Assembly (NCBI RefSeq): GCF_030730945.1 | Contig: NZ_JAVAMS010000002.1 | Location: 558,001 to 622,000, forward strand | Reading direction: 5' to 3' | DNA: 64,000 nucleotides | DNA from: Aurantiacibacter poecillastricola | Lineage (GTDB): Bacteria; Pseudomonadota; Alphaproteobacteria; Sphingomonadales; Sphingomonadaceae | Shown here: piece by piece, positions 1 to 8,634 of the stretch | Position numbering within the stretch: the stretch's first letter is position 1 | Layout of the letters: every line of letters begins with the position of its first letter | The notes under the pieces: generated by a model | What the model saw: only the letters and a program-made list of their open reading frames with translations | Database searches by the model: none | What the model was told of the DNA's origin: nothing | Program-made: the position numbers and the translations under genes

Positions 1-5
1 CCGCC

Positions 6-383
6 ATGCAGCCACCCGCCGCCGACCGCGACCCGGCCCGGGCAGGGGGAGTGGCGCTGACCGAGGCCTACGTAACCGGCAGCTGGACAGCGCCGGGCGT
101 GGCCGCCGATTGCTCGATGCCTGATTTCCAGATCACCGCCAGCCCCTCCGAGACGCTGGTGATCGAGACCCGCGTCAACGGCTCGCCCGAAACGGGCCGC
201 GTGGTGCTGGGCGATTATCCCCGCATCGACTGGGACGATCCGCTGCCTGACATGCCGATCGAGAGCCGTGGCCCCGATGGCCTTGCCGTGCTCCGCCCCG
301 CGACCGATGCGGATTACGAAACCGTGGAGATCGCCGGTGAAGCAGTGATCGGCGACGGGGTCGAATTCATCAAGTGTGGGTGA
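6..383 (+). CDS. Hypothetical protein, probably cut at its 5' end by the window edge
   Basis: The reading frame is open from the first bases of the window, so the ATG at 6 may be internal. The 125 residues visible are acidic and contain a VTGSWTAPG stretch followed by a strand-rich segment. There is no membrane segment. It ends in FIKCG at 383. I do not recognise the family. The next gene follows after 80 bases on the same strand with its own promoter-like sequence, so the two are probably separate units. Confidence 0.5.
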   Translation: MQPPAADRDPARAGGVALTEAYVTGSWTAPGVAADCSMPDFQITASPSETLVIETRVNGSPETGRVVLGDYPRIDWDDPLPDMPIESRGPDGLAVLRPATDADYETVEIAGEAVIGDGVEFIKCG

Positions 384-427
384 CAACAGCCAGGCACGCG
401 GAATGCGCCTGAGCTTGTCACCGCGAG

Positions 428-456
428 TTGCGCTGCCGGGCAAGCCTGCCTAACGC
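428..456 (+). promoter_or_regulatory. Putative promoter for the membrane protein gene at 464, predicting a leaderless mRNA
   Basis: TTGCGC (428-433) is followed after 17 bases by TAACGC (451-456), and the ATG comes only 7 bases later. There is no Shine-Dalgarno sequence. The same layout is seen at lepA, bamD and recN in this window. Promoter function is inferred. Confidence 0.4.
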
Positions 457-463
457 TTGCGCC

Positions 464-790
464 ATGATCGTCCAGCTCATCGTCTTCCTCGCCGTGATCG
501 TGGTGCCCTTTCCCATCGGCTTCGTCCTCGCCCATTACCGCCCGGAGAGCCGCCGCTGGGTGAACGCACTCTTCGCCGCCCTGCCAGTAGCCCTGCCATG
601 CTTCGCCTATGCGCTTTACCTCACCCTCGTCTTCGATCTGAGCGCCGAGGATGGCGCCGGAGAGAACATGGCGACGATCTGGGCGATGGCCTTCTACGTG
701 ATCGGCATCCTCACCGGCGTAACCGGCTTCGGCGTCGGCTTGCTAGGCGATGCCTATGCGCGAAACCGGGCGAAGAAGGACGTGGAGTGA
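464..790 (+). CDS. Small integral membrane protein, function unknown
   Basis: The product has 108 residues. Three hydrophobic segments are visible, at about residues 1-23 (IVQLIVFLAVIVVPFPIGF), 35-58 and 75-97, so it should sit in the inner membrane. A charged tail ends in KKDVE. I chose the ATG at 464, not the upstream in-frame start at 428, because the first membrane segment begins there and a promoter-like sequence ends 7 bases upstream. The family is not recognised. Confidence 0.6.
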   Translation: MIVQLIVFLAVIVVPFPIGFVLAHYRPESRRWVNALFAALPVALPCFAYALYLTLVFDLSAEDGAGENMATIWAMAFYVIGILTGVTGFGVGLLGDAYARNRAKKDVE

Positions 791-946
791 TGCAGCGCGC
801 AAAAACAGCGCGATGTCGTTCGCCGAGCCTCGTCAGACCGTCGTGGAGCCATGACTGACGCGCCCATATTCCTTGTCTTTACTTCGAAAGCCTGACCCCG
901 AGGCCAACGCATCGGAGCGCTGCCTGAAATTCTGGATGGGACCGAT

Positions 947-1237
947 ATGCTGATTGAAAACCCGTTTTACCTACTCGCCGGATGCGGCCTCGGCGCTGCG
1001 GCGTTCAACCTGGCGATGATGAAGGTCTCCCCGCAGATCAAGGACCGGACGAGGCACGTGGTGGCTGGCACGGTTCCCGTGGCCGCATCATTCGCGCTCC
1101 TGATCGGTCCGCACGACAGTGTCGTTGCCTATGGTTCCGACCTTGCGACCATTGGCGCGTCGCTGGTTGCAGGGCTAAGCGCCGCATACGGTTCCACTCG
1201 CTTCGTCCGTCCGCAAAGGATGCTGACGCGCCGCTGA
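947..1237 (+). CDS. Small membrane protein, function unknown
   Basis: The product has 96 residues with two or three hydrophobic segments: about 7-25, 41-57 and 67-83 (ATIGASLVAGLSAAYGS). The C-terminus is basic (RPQRMLTRR). A weak GGGA lies upstream of the ATG. It precedes trmD by 55 bases on the same strand but has no obvious link to tRNA modification. No family is recognised. Confidence 0.5.
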   Translation: MLIENPFYLLAGCGLGAAAFNLAMMKVSPQIKDRTRHVVAGTVPVAASFALLIGPHDSVVAYGSDLATIGASLVAGLSAAYGSTRFVRPQRMLTRR

Positions 1238-1292
1238 TCTTGCACGCATCGCGCAACTGGTGAAGTCCGGCGAAGCGCGTTAGGGCGCAGCC

Positions 1293-2018
1293 ATGACCTT
1301 CGCCGCCACCATTCTCACCCTTTACCCCGAGATGTTTCCGGGCCCGCTCGGCGTGTCGCTGGCTGGCCGCGCGCTGGAGCGGGGGGACTGGTCGTGCGAG
1401 GCCGTGCAGATCCGCGATTTTGCGCAGGATAGGCACCGCACGGTGGACGATACCCCCGCTGGCGGCGGGGCTGGGATGGTCTTGAAGGCGGACGTGCTGG
1501 CCCGCGCGGTGGACAGCGTGGCCGATACTCGCCCCGTGCTCGCCATGACCCCGCGTGGCAATCCCATTTCGCAAGAGCGCATCCGCGAGATCGCCGCCGG
1601 CCCCGGCGTCACCCTGCTGTGCGGGCGCTTCGAGGGCTTCGACGAGCGCCTGTTCGAGGCCCGCCCGCACATCGAGCAGGTGAGCCTTGCCGATATCGTG
1701 CTTTCGGGCGGAGAACCGGCGGCTCTGGCCATACTCGATGCTTGCATTCGGCTGCTTCCCGGAGTAATGGGCGCGGCTTCCAGCGGTACCGAGGAGTCGT
1801 TCGAGGAAGGCCTGCTCGAGTATCCGCAATATACCCGACCTGTAGAATGGGAAGGGCGCACGATCCCTGAAGTGCTGCGATCGGGGGATCATGCGAGGAT
1901 TGCCGCGTGGAGGAAAGCCCGCGCGGAAGACGATACACGGTCACGCAGGCCGGATCTTTGGGAGCGCCACGGTGGCACTCCGGGTCAGCCTGCCTCTGGC
2001 GAGCAGCGCGAAAAATGA
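1293..2018 (+). CDS. trmD: tRNA (guanine37-N1)-methyltransferase TrmD
   Basis: TrmD uses S-adenosylmethionine to make m1G37 in tRNAs that read codons starting with C or purine-C contexts, preventing frameshifts. The 241-residue length is normal. Family motifs are present: an N-terminal [13 protein letters not shown], the GGGAGMV loop, [11 protein letters not shown] and the trefoil-knot segment [10 protein letters not shown] near residue 130-140. The C-terminal domain keeps YTRP and the [11 protein letters not shown] signature. It lies 12 bases upstream of rplS, the usual order, but rpsP and rimM, which often precede trmD, are not upstream here. Confidence 0.97.
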   Translation: MTFAATILTLYPEMFPGPLGVSLAGRALERGDWSCEAVQIRDFAQDRHRTVDDTPAGGGAGMVLKADVLARAVDSVADTRPVLAMTPRGNPISQERIREIAAGPGVTLLCGRFEGFDERLFEARPHIEQVSLADIVLSGGEPAALAILDACIRLLPGVMGAASSGTEESFEEGLLEYPQYTRPVEWEGRTIPEVLRSGDHARIAAWRKARAEDDTRSRRPDLWERHGGTPGQPASGEQREK

Positions 2019-2030
2019 AGGAATGCAGAC

Positions 2031-2402
2031 ATGGGTCTGATCCAGGAACTCGAGGCGGAAGCCATCCAGGGCCTTACCGAAGGCAAGGACATCCCCGAAT
2101 TTCGCGCCGGTGACACGGTTCGCGTCGGCGTGCGCGTCGTCGAAGGCCAGCGCACCCGCGTGCAGAACTTCGAAGGCGTGGTGATCGCGCGTTCGAACCG
2201 CTCCATCAATTCCAATTTCACCGTTCGCAAGATCAGCTTCGGCGAAGGCGTGGAGCGCGTGTTCCCGCTCTATTCGCCCAACATCGATTCCATCACCGTG
2301 GTCCGCCGCGGCGTGGTTCGTCGTGCGAAGCTGTATTACCTGCGCGGCCGTACCGGCAAGCGCGCCCGTATTGCCGAGCGCCGGGAAAACGTCGCGAAGT
2401 AA
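2031..2402 (+). CDS. rplS: 50S ribosomal protein L19
   Basis: L19 sits at the 30S-50S interface. The 123-residue product shows the family core: [28 protein letters not shown] and the [14 protein letters not shown] segment, followed by a basic tail that keeps [18 protein letters not shown]. It is probably co-transcribed with trmD (12-base gap), and a strong hairpin terminator follows 27 bases after the stop. Codon use is biased as expected for a ribosomal protein. Confidence 0.98.
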   Translation: MGLIQELEAEAIQGLTEGKDIPEFRAGDTVRVGVRVVEGQRTRVQNFEGVVIARSNRSINSNFTVRKISFGEGVERVFPLYSPNIDSITVVRRGVVRRAKLYYLRGRTGKRARIAERRENVAK

Positions 2403-2428
2403 TCGCGACACGGTTTTGCCAACAGGAA

Positions 2429-2466
2429 AGGGGCGGCTTGCTGGATGGCAAGCCGCCCCTTCTTGT
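2429..2466 (+). terminator. Rho-independent terminator after rplS
   Basis: A GC-rich inverted repeat (GGGGCGGCTTGC, a short loop around TGGAT, then the complementary arm) is followed by TTCTTGT. It closes the trmD-rplS unit. Confidence 0.85.
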
Positions 2467-2705
2467 ATTCGGGGACTCGATCGAACCGGTACCGGTCGGT
2501 GACTGCGAAGGACCAGGGTTTCCCTCGCCACCTTTCGATTGTCTAAGGGCATATGTTTAACACCGAGTTAAGAAATTCGGTTAACGCGCTGCCCTGTCGC
2601 GGAATTGGTCACGGTGACGGTATCGCGTGAAACCGCCTTTGGTATTGCATGCGCGCGATCACGCGCTAGCTAGCGCCGGTTCGAATTTCAGGAGTGTTTC
2701 GAGAA
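2467..2705. other. Intergenic region before asd with two short dyads
   Basis: No gene is seen. ACCGGTACCGGT at 2485-2496 is a perfect 12-base palindrome. ACCGAGTTAAGAAATTCGGT at 2562-2581 is an 8-base stem with a 4-base loop and one G-T pair, inside the most AT-rich part of the gap (about 2550-2588). The promoter of asd probably lies here; either dyad could be an operator, but this is only a suggestion. Confidence 0.35.
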
Positions 2706-3731
2706 ATGGGTTACCGGGTTGCAGTTGTCGGGGCGACGGGAAATGTCGGGCGCGAGATGCTCGCCATCCTCGCCGAGCGGGAATTTCCGATGGACGAGGT
2801 GGCTGCCGTCGCCTCTGGCCGTTCGACCGGCACCGAGATCGAGATCGGCGACAGCGGCAAGATGGTGAAGTGCAAGAACCTCGAGCATTTCGACTTCTCC
2901 GGCTGGGACATTGCCCTCTTCGCCTGCGGTAGCGAGGCGACCAAGACCTATGCGCCCAAGGCCGCGGCGGCGGGCTGCGTGGTGATCGACAATTCCTCGC
3001 TCTACCGCATGGATCCCGATGTGCCGCTAGTGGTGCCAGAGGTGAACCCGGACGCGATCGACGGCTATACGAAGAAGAACATCATCGCCAATCCCAACTG
3101 CTCCACCGCGCAGATGGTGGTGGCGCTGAAGCCCCTGCACGACGCCGCGACGATCAAGCGCTGCGTCGTCTCGACCTACCAGTCGGTTTCCGGCGCGGGC
3201 AAGGCGGGCATGGACGAGCTGTTCGAGCAGAGCCGCGCCATCTTCGTGGGCGACCAGGTGGAGCCGCGCAAGTTCACCAAGCAGATCGCCTTCAACGTCA
3301 TCCCGCATATCGACGTGTTCATGGATGACGGCTCCACCAAGGAAGAGTGGAAGATGGTGGTCGAGACCAAGAAGATCCTCGATCCCAAGGTGAAAGTGTC
3401 GGCAACCTGCGTGCGCGTGCCGGTATTCGTCGGCCATTCCGAGGCGATCAATCTCGAATTCGAGAAAGAAATCACGGCCAAGCAGGCGCAGGATATCCTG
3501 CGCGAGGCTCCCGGCATCATGCTCGTCGACAAGCGCGAGGACGGTGGATACGTCACTCCGGTGGAAAGCGCGGGCGACGGCGCGACCTATATCAGCCGCG
3601 TGCGTGAAGACAGCACGGTGGACAACGGATTGACCCTGTGGTGCGTCTCCGACAATCTGCGCAAGGGCGCCGCGCTGAACGCGGTGCAGATCGCCGAACT
3701 GCTCGGCCGTCGCCACTTGCAGAAGGGATAA
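2706..3731 (+). CDS. asd: Aspartate-semialdehyde dehydrogenase
   Basis: The enzyme reduces aspartyl-phosphate to aspartate semialdehyde with NADPH, the branch point to lysine/diaminopimelate, threonine and methionine. The product has 341 residues. The Rossmann motif VVGATGNVG is at 7-15 and the catalytic cysteine is C132 in NPNCSTAQM; SVSGAGKAGMDEL and the basic/His segment HSEAINLEFE follow. I chose the ATG at 2706 over the in-frame GTG at 2694 because GGAG at 2691-2694 serves as its ribosome-binding site. Confidence 0.97.
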   Translation: MGYRVAVVGATGNVGREMLAILAEREFPMDEVAAVASGRSTGTEIEIGDSGKMVKCKNLEHFDFSGWDIALFACGSEATKTYAPKAAAAGCVVIDNSSLYRMDPDVPLVVPEVNPDAIDGYTKKNIIANPNCSTAQMVVALKPLHDAATIKRCVVSTYQSVSGAGKAGMDELFEQSRAIFVGDQVEPRKFTKQIAFNVIPHIDVFMDDGSTKEEWKMVVETKKILDPKVKVSATCVRVPVFVGHSEAINLEFEKEITAKQAQDILREAPGIMLVDKREDGGYVTPVESAGDGATYISRVREDSTVDNGLTLWCVSDNLRKGAALNAVQIAELLGRRHLQKG

Positions 3732-3735
3732 CTCC

Positions 3736-4278
3736 ATGCGCCGCTTTGCTTTTCTCGCCATCCCGCTGATGCTGGCCGCGTGCGATGACGGGCTGGGCGA
3801 GGACATGGAGCCCGAAGCTGTCGAGACGGAGGCTCCGCTGGAGGATGCCGCGCTGGACCTGCAGGGCGTCGGCATCGTGATCCCCGCGCAAAGCGGCTTC
3901 GAGGAGCTGGCGGTTCCCTTCGGCTCCGCCCGCGCGCCGACCGAGGCGACGCTCGGCAACGTTCTGGGCAGCGCGGTGGACGAGAGCGCCGATCCCGACG
4001 ATTGCGGGCTCACTTTCACCGAGTATGACGGCGTGACGCTCAATTTCCGCGATGGCCAGTTCGTAGGCTACTGGGCCGAGGCGCCCTACGTCCCCGAAAC
4101 CACGCGTGGCGAGCTGCTGGCCGACGAAAACGTCAGCATGGTGGAGGACAGCACGGTTGGCGAGGAATTCACCATCGGCGCCGCCGAAGGGCCTGACATC
4201 GCCGGCCTCTTCGACGGCGAAGGCGACGATGCAGGCGTCGAAGCCCTGTGGGCAGGCGAAAACTGCATCGTGCGATGA
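3736..4278 (+). CDS. Putative lipoprotein, function unknown
   Basis: The product has 180 residues. A lipoprotein signal is clear: a basic start (MRRF), a hydrophobic stretch and the lipobox LAAC with C16 as the lipidated cysteine. The mature part is very acidic and has two later cysteines (DDCGL and ENCIV) that could form a disulfide. It follows asd by only 4 bases and overlaps the next gene by 4 bases (ATGA), so it is likely part of the same transcript. No family is recognised. Confidence 0.7.
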   Translation: MRRFAFLAIPLMLAACDDGLGEDMEPEAVETEAPLEDAALDLQGVGIVIPAQSGFEELAVPFGSARAPTEATLGNVLGSAVDESADPDDCGLTFTEYDGVTLNFRDGQFVGYWAEAPYVPETTRGELLADENVSMVEDSTVGEEFTIGAAEGPDIAGLFDGEGDDAGVEALWAGENCIVR

Positions 4279-4952
4279 GTGTTGTTATCGGGGCGGACAG
4301 CGAGCCCGCGGAGGTGGAAGCAGCCATAGCGGCGGAATATAATGCCGGAGACTACAAACATGGCTGGTCATATCTCTATAGCCCGCTCCCAAAGAGGAAC
4401 GCGCCACGGCTAGTAACACTGGGCCTCAAACCCGGTGGCGAATACGCCGAAGATGAAAACAAAGAACGCCAGCAGCAGTTGTCGCCAGAGGAAAGCGGCA
4501 ATGCCTATTTCAGAGAGCTCTGGAACGGGGACGCACCTTCACCGCTGCAATCGCAGATCCACAAGCTGCGCGAACTGCATTACCCGGGCATCTCTCCCGA
4601 CGATATCTTTTCCTTCAATTTCATCCCCTTCCGCAGTCCGACTTGGGATGCGTTTCCGCCCGAAAGCCGCCAAAGGGCCGCTCGGTTCGGTACTGTTCTG
4701 CTGGACTGGACGCTCGCTCGCATCACCTCGGAGACGACGGTCATCGGCTTCGGGCTCAGCGTCGTGCAGGACCGGATCGAGAGCTGGTTCAGGGTTGTCG
4801 ATTGCGAGGACATCAAGGTGGGTTGGGGAAACATCTCCGCCACGGTATGCGAAACGCCGCGATGCAAACGGTTGATACTCCTGCCGCACCTCAGCCGATA
4901 CCAGATCATTGGCCGGCCTGAATTCGAAAGAGCCGACGAGGTTTTCGCATGA
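4275..4952 (+). CDS. Uracil-DNA-glycosylase-like protein (tentative)
   Basis: The product has 225 residues from the ATG at 4275, which overlaps the previous stop. Three segments recall the uracil-DNA glycosylase superfamily: LGLKPGGEYAED (about 49-60) in the place of motif A, FNFIPFRSPTW near 112-122, and LPHLSRYQ near the C-terminus where the motif with the catalytic His and a serine usually lies. The match is by pattern only. The gene looks less GC-rich than its neighbours and uses codons such as ATA and AAA more often, which hints at acquisition. It overlaps the following hydrolase gene by 4 bases (ATGA), so both may be co-expressed. A function outside DNA repair is equally possible. Confidence 0.5.
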   Translation: MSVVIGADSEPAEVEAAIAAEYNAGDYKHGWSYLYSPLPKRNAPRLVTLGLKPGGEYAEDENKERQQQLSPEESGNAYFRELWNGDAPSPLQSQIHKLRELHYPGISPDDIFSFNFIPFRSPTWDAFPPESRQRAARFGTVLLDWTLARITSETTVIGFGLSVVQDRIESWFRVVDCEDIKVGWGNISATVCETPRCKRLILLPHLSRYQIIGRPEFERADEVFA

Positions 4953-5689
4953 ACCACATCACCGCCCCCGACTGCACGAGCATCGCCCTGCACCGGATGG
5001 GCGAGGGTCGCCCCGTCCTCATGCTGCACGGGCTCTTCTCTAGCGCGCAGATGAACTGGATCAAGTACGGCCACGCGCCCTTGCTGGCGGAGAACGGGTT
5101 CGAGTGCATCATGCCTGACTGGCGCGTGCATGGCGATAGCGAGGCGCCTACGGATCCGGCGCTTTATGAGCCCGGCGTGCTGGTGCGCGATGCGCTGCAT
5201 ATCGTGGAGACACTGGGGCTCACCGACTACGACCTCGTCGGCTTTTCTCTGGGTGCGCGCACGGCCACCAGTGCGGTGATCGCGGGGTTGCAGCCGCGGC
5301 GGCTGGTGCTGGGCGGCATGGGGATTGAGGGGCTTTCCAACTGGGAGCAGCGCTCGGCCTTCTTCGTCGACATGATCGACCGCTTCGATGAAATCGAGCG
5401 CGGCGATCCGGCGTTTCTCGCCAAGAGTTTCATGAAGGCGCAGGGTATCGACCGCGAGGCTGCGCGGCTGCTCCTGACGCGGGGCGTGGAGGACATTGCT
5501 CTTGCCGATCTCTCCCGCATCACGATGCCTACCCTGGTGCTGATCGGCGACGAGGACCGCGACAACGGTTCGCCCGAGAAGCTGCGCGATGCGCTGCCCG
5601 ATGCCGAGATGGCGGTCGTGCCCGGCAATCACATGGGCTCGGTCACGAAGAAGGACATGGGCCGCGCCATCCTCGACTTCCTTTCGTAG
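4949..5689 (+). CDS. Alpha/beta-fold hydrolase
   Basis: The 246-residue product has the alpha/beta-hydrolase layout: the oxyanion motif LHGLFSS near 27-33, the nucleophile elbow GFSLG with S100, an acid in GDEDRDNG (about 200-206) and the catalytic histidine H228 in GNHMGS. No signal peptide is present, so it should be cytosolic. The substrate cannot be told from sequence. It is translationally coupled to the gene before it through an ATGA overlap. Confidence 0.85.
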   Translation: MNHITAPDCTSIALHRMGEGRPVLMLHGLFSSAQMNWIKYGHAPLLAENGFECIMPDWRVHGDSEAPTDPALYEPGVLVRDALHIVETLGLTDYDLVGFSLGARTATSAVIAGLQPRRLVLGGMGIEGLSNWEQRSAFFVDMIDRFDEIERGDPAFLAKSFMKAQGIDREAARLLLTRGVEDIALADLSRITMPTLVLIGDEDRDNGSPEKLRDALPDAEMAVVPGNHMGSVTKKDMGRAILDFLS

Positions 5690-5736
5690 GGGCGGCTGCT
5701 AGGCTGGCCCGGCAGTCTGTTACGGAGCACCAGCCC

Positions 5737-6750
5737 ATGCGCCTTCCCCTCGTCATCCTCGCCGCGCTCGCCGCCGCGTCGTGCAACACCAGCAGCGAGG
5801 CGGAAATCCCCGGCCCGGTGATGTTCGAGCATGGCAGCCAGGGTACCCTGTTCGTCGCCAACAAGCGCGGAGCCAGCCTCTCGCGCATCGACATCGCCAA
5901 TGGCGAGGAAACCCACCGCGCCGAGACTTGCGAGAACCCGCACGAACTCACGGTCTCGCCGGACGAGACGCAGGTCATGGTCGCCTGCTATTCGGGCCGC
6001 TCGTTGCAGATATTCGCCACCGAGGACCTCGCGCCCATGCGCGAGATCGAACTGGGCGAGGGCGCGCGCGTCCACTCCGCGCTGTGGCTGGACGATGGCC
6101 GGGTTATCGCCGGGGCCGAGGGGCGCGGTTCGCTCTACGAGATCGGCGGCCTTGGCACAGAGGCGCTGGGGATCGTCGAAATCGGCGGGGAAGAAGGCCG
6201 GCCGGGCCCGCACCTGATTGCGGTTTCACCCGATGGCCAGACTGCCTGGGGCACGATCATCCCCGAAGGCGAAATGGTGCGCTACGACCTTTCAACCAAT
6301 CGCGAAGTGGCCCGCCGCCGGATCGGCAATGCCATCGAGGCGATAGCGCTTGCGCCTGATGGCAGCGACCTGTGGGTGTCCTCGAACGAGGACAGCATCG
6401 CCTACCGCCTAGATCCCGTAACGCTGGAGACGCGCGCCGAAGTCGCGACGGGCGAAGTGCCGATCCGCCTCGCCATGCACCCCTCGGGCGACCATGTGGT
6501 GAGCAGCAATTTCGGCGGCGGGGACCTCTCGGTGATCGACACCGAGACGAACGAGGTGGTGCGCACCATCCCCGTCTCGGGCAACCGCGAAGCGGTGCAG
6601 GTGACGCTGGTATTCAGCGAGGACGGGCAGCGCCTCTACGCCGCCGAAACCGCGACCGACACAATCGCCGAGATCGACTTCGCCACGGGCGAAGTGCTGC
6701 GCCGCCTGCCGACAGGGCCGGGCGGTGACGGGCTGGCTGTCATCGATTGA
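5737..6750 (+). CDS. Beta-propeller (YVTN/YncE-like) lipoprotein
   Basis: The 337-residue product starts with a lipoprotein signal (lipobox AASC, C16). The rest is repeated blades of about 40-45 residues with recurring phrases: LFVANKRGASLSRIDIANGE, LTVSPDETQVMVACY, LAPDGSDLWVSSNED and VIDTETNEVVRTIPV. That is the pattern of the seven-bladed YVTN/YncE propellers, which act as periplasmic or surface scaffolds. GGAG lies upstream of the ATG. Ligand or partner is unknown. Confidence 0.8.
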   Translation: MRLPLVILAALAAASCNTSSEAEIPGPVMFEHGSQGTLFVANKRGASLSRIDIANGEETHRAETCENPHELTVSPDETQVMVACYSGRSLQIFATEDLAPMREIELGEGARVHSALWLDDGRVIAGAEGRGSLYEIGGLGTEALGIVEIGGEEGRPGPHLIAVSPDGQTAWGTIIPEGEMVRYDLSTNREVARRRIGNAIEAIALAPDGSDLWVSSNEDSIAYRLDPVTLETRAEVATGEVPIRLAMHPSGDHVVSSNFGGGDLSVIDTETNEVVRTIPVSGNREAVQVTLVFSEDGQRLYAAETATDTIAEIDFATGEVLRRLPTGPGGDGLAVID

Positions 6751-6871
6751 GCTAAGCGCGATCGCACGCGCGCGATGGAACCGGCGAGGGCGGGGCTTCG
6801 TATCTTGTCAGGAGCTGGCGGGCATGTGGTCCCGGCCAGCCGACTGAAAACATCGATACGGAGAGAGCTGC

Positions 6872-7594
6872 ATGGCATTGCTCAGCGAGACGCAAGAGAA
6901 GATCACCAGCAACGCGAAGAGCGATTTTGCGGGGCTGAAAGCCGTCATCGTCAACGCAACGCTCAAGCACCCCTCGCAAGAGAGCCATACCGATACCCTT
7001 CTCGATGTCGTGGCCGAGATATTCGAGCGCAACAAGGTCGCCGTCGACCGCATCCGCCTGACCGAGCACGCCATCGCCCCCGGCGTCTATCCGGACATGA
7101 CCGAGCATGGCTGGGAGCGTGACGACTGGCCGAAGATCCGCGACCGCGTGATCGATCCCGACATCCTCGTCCTCGGCACGCCGATCTGGCTGGGCGAGAA
7201 GTCCAGCATCGCAACCCAGTTTATCGAGAAGCTCTACGCCCATTCCAGCCAGACCAACGAGAAGGGCCAGTACCTGTTCTATGGCAAGGTGGGCGGCTGC
7301 ATTGTCACCGGCAACGAGGACGGGATCAAGCATGTCTCGAGGAACGTGCTCTATTCGATGAGCCATGTGGGGTACACCATCCCGCCGCAGGCCGATGCCG
7401 GATGGGTTGGTGAAGCAGGGCCGGGCCCGAGCTTCGGCGACGAGCAGGACGATGGCAGCCGCGTGGGCTTCGACAACACCTTCACCCAGCAGAACACGAC
7501 CTTCATGGCCTTCAACCTCATGCACATGGCGAAGATGCTTAAGGACGCGGGTGGTCTGCCCGCAGAGGGTAATGTGCAGTCCGAATGGGAGTAG
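6872..7594 (+). CDS. NADPH-dependent FMN reductase / flavodoxin-fold protein
   Basis: The 240-residue product fits the flavodoxin-like fold of the NADPH-dependent FMN reductase family. After a 25-residue lead, AVIVNATLKHPSQESHTDTL binds the FMN phosphate, LVLGTPIWLGEKSSIATQFIEKL is the hallmark second flavin loop, and GKVGGCIVTGNEDG the third. It probably carries out quinone or flavin reduction in the cytoplasm. It stands alone between a lipoprotein gene and the copper block; a role in coping with redox stress there is a guess. Confidence 0.85.
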   Translation: MALLSETQEKITSNAKSDFAGLKAVIVNATLKHPSQESHTDTLLDVVAEIFERNKVAVDRIRLTEHAIAPGVYPDMTEHGWERDDWPKIRDRVIDPDILVLGTPIWLGEKSSIATQFIEKLYAHSSQTNEKGQYLFYGKVGGCIVTGNEDGIKHVSRNVLYSMSHVGYTIPPQADAGWVGEAGPGPSFGDEQDDGSRVGFDNTFTQQNTTFMAFNLMHMAKMLKDAGGLPAEGNVQSEWE

Positions 7595-7612
7595 TCGGCT
7601 ACCGACAGCCGC

Positions 7613-8026
7613 TCAGGGCCGCATCACCTGGAACACGTGGCTGGCCGAGCAGCTGATTAGCAGGAAACCCGTCATCGCCTCGATCCCGGCGAGAAACTTC
7701 AGCGGGCCGAGCGGGATCATGTCGCCAAGGCCCAGCGTAGTGAGGTTCACCATCGAGAAGGTGAACAGCTCCCCGAAACCAGGGTCAGCCATTTCCCGGA
7801 AGTGTCCGAAACCCAGCTGCAGGAAGAAGGCGAAGGCGAGGGCGAACAGCAGCGCCGCCAGCGTCTGGCCCACGGTCGCGGTCAGCAGGATCGCCTGGAA
7901 TCGCTGCCATTTGGGCCTTTCTGCTTGCATGACGCTGCGCGCCACGTTTCCCAGCAAGGCGAGATGCAACGCGCCGGTCAGGCACACGGTCGCCAGCGCA
8001 AGGACGAATGACAGTAGCAGGTCCAT
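7613..8026 (-). CDS. Two-helix ion channel (K+-channel-like) membrane protein
   Basis: The 137-residue protein has an N-terminal membrane helix, a second at about 46-72, a re-entrant pore segment with TLGLGDMIP and a last helix. TLGLGD matches the potassium selectivity filter TVGYGD in position and spacing, so the protein belongs with the two-transmembrane Ion_trans_2 channels. No ligand-binding or gating domain is attached. The ATG at 8026 has GGAG 8 bases upstream; a TTG at 8029 is also in frame. It is the last gene of the leftward csoR unit, only 16 bases after the DUF305 gene. Confidence 0.75.
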   Translation of the reverse strand: MDLLLSFVLALATVCLTGALHLALLGNVARSVMQAERPKWQRFQAILLTATVGQTLAALLFALAFAFFLQLGFGHFREMADPGFGELFTFSMVNLTTLGLGDMIPLGPLKFLAGIEAMTGFLLISCSASHVFQVMRP

Positions 8027-8042
8027 CAATAACGCTCCGCGC

Positions 8043-8606
8043 CTATTCGCCCGGAGTAGGCGTGCCCGGATTCACCTCGGCCTCGAATTCGGGAACTGCG
8101 CGCTCTCCGATCTCCGCCTGCGTCTCGATGATGCCGTTTTCGTCGATATCGTTCAGCAACCAGCGCATTTCAGCGATTTCGCGGCGCTGGGCGCGGATGA
8201 TTTCGTTGGCGAGCTTGCGCACACGCACATCCTCGATACCCGCGCGCTCGCTGGTCATGATGGCGATGGAATGGTGCGGGATCATGGCAGACATGTATTC
8301 GCTGTCGTCGATCGTGGTCTGGCTGCGCACGAGGAACAGGGAAAGCGCGAAGGTCACCACGGCGACGCCGATGATGATCCAGTTCTTGGCCTTGTTCTTG
8401 TACATGCCCCACATGAAGGCGAGCATGACGATGGCCATGACGCCGCCCATCACGAACATCATCCAGAAGCGGGTCTCGCTCCAGAACACATGGTCGATCA
8501 CGTAGGTGTTGAGATACATCAGGCCGAACATGATGACGGTGGACGTGCCCACCATCGCCATGAAGCGCTTGTAGTTTCCTTCGTGTCCCTTGTGGCTATC
8601 CGCCAT
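8043..8606 (-). CDS. DUF305 membrane protein
   Basis: The product has 187 residues. The N-terminal half carries three membrane helices (about 14-31, 41-61 and 68-88). The C-terminal half is a DUF305 domain with its hallmark SAMIPHHSIAIMTSE: two adjacent histidines in a helix, followed by paired charged helices. DUF305 proteins are often found with copper and other metal-resistance genes, and the histidine/methionine cluster suits metal binding. The start MADSHKG at 8606 precedes the first helix. The gene lies 28 bases after the DUF2231 gene and belongs to the csoR unit. Confidence 0.8.
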   Translation of the reverse strand: MADSHKGHEGNYKRFMAMVGTSTVIMFGLMYLNTYVIDHVFWSETRFWMMFVMGGVMAIVMLAFMWGMYKNKAKNWIIIGVAVVTFALSLFLVRSQTTIDDSEYMSAMIPHHSIAIMTSERAGIEDVRVRKLANEIIRAQRREIAEMRWLLNDIDENGIIETQAEIGERAVPEFEAEVNPGTPTPGE

Positions 8607-8634
8607 TCTCTTACCCCTTCTATGTGTTCCTGCG

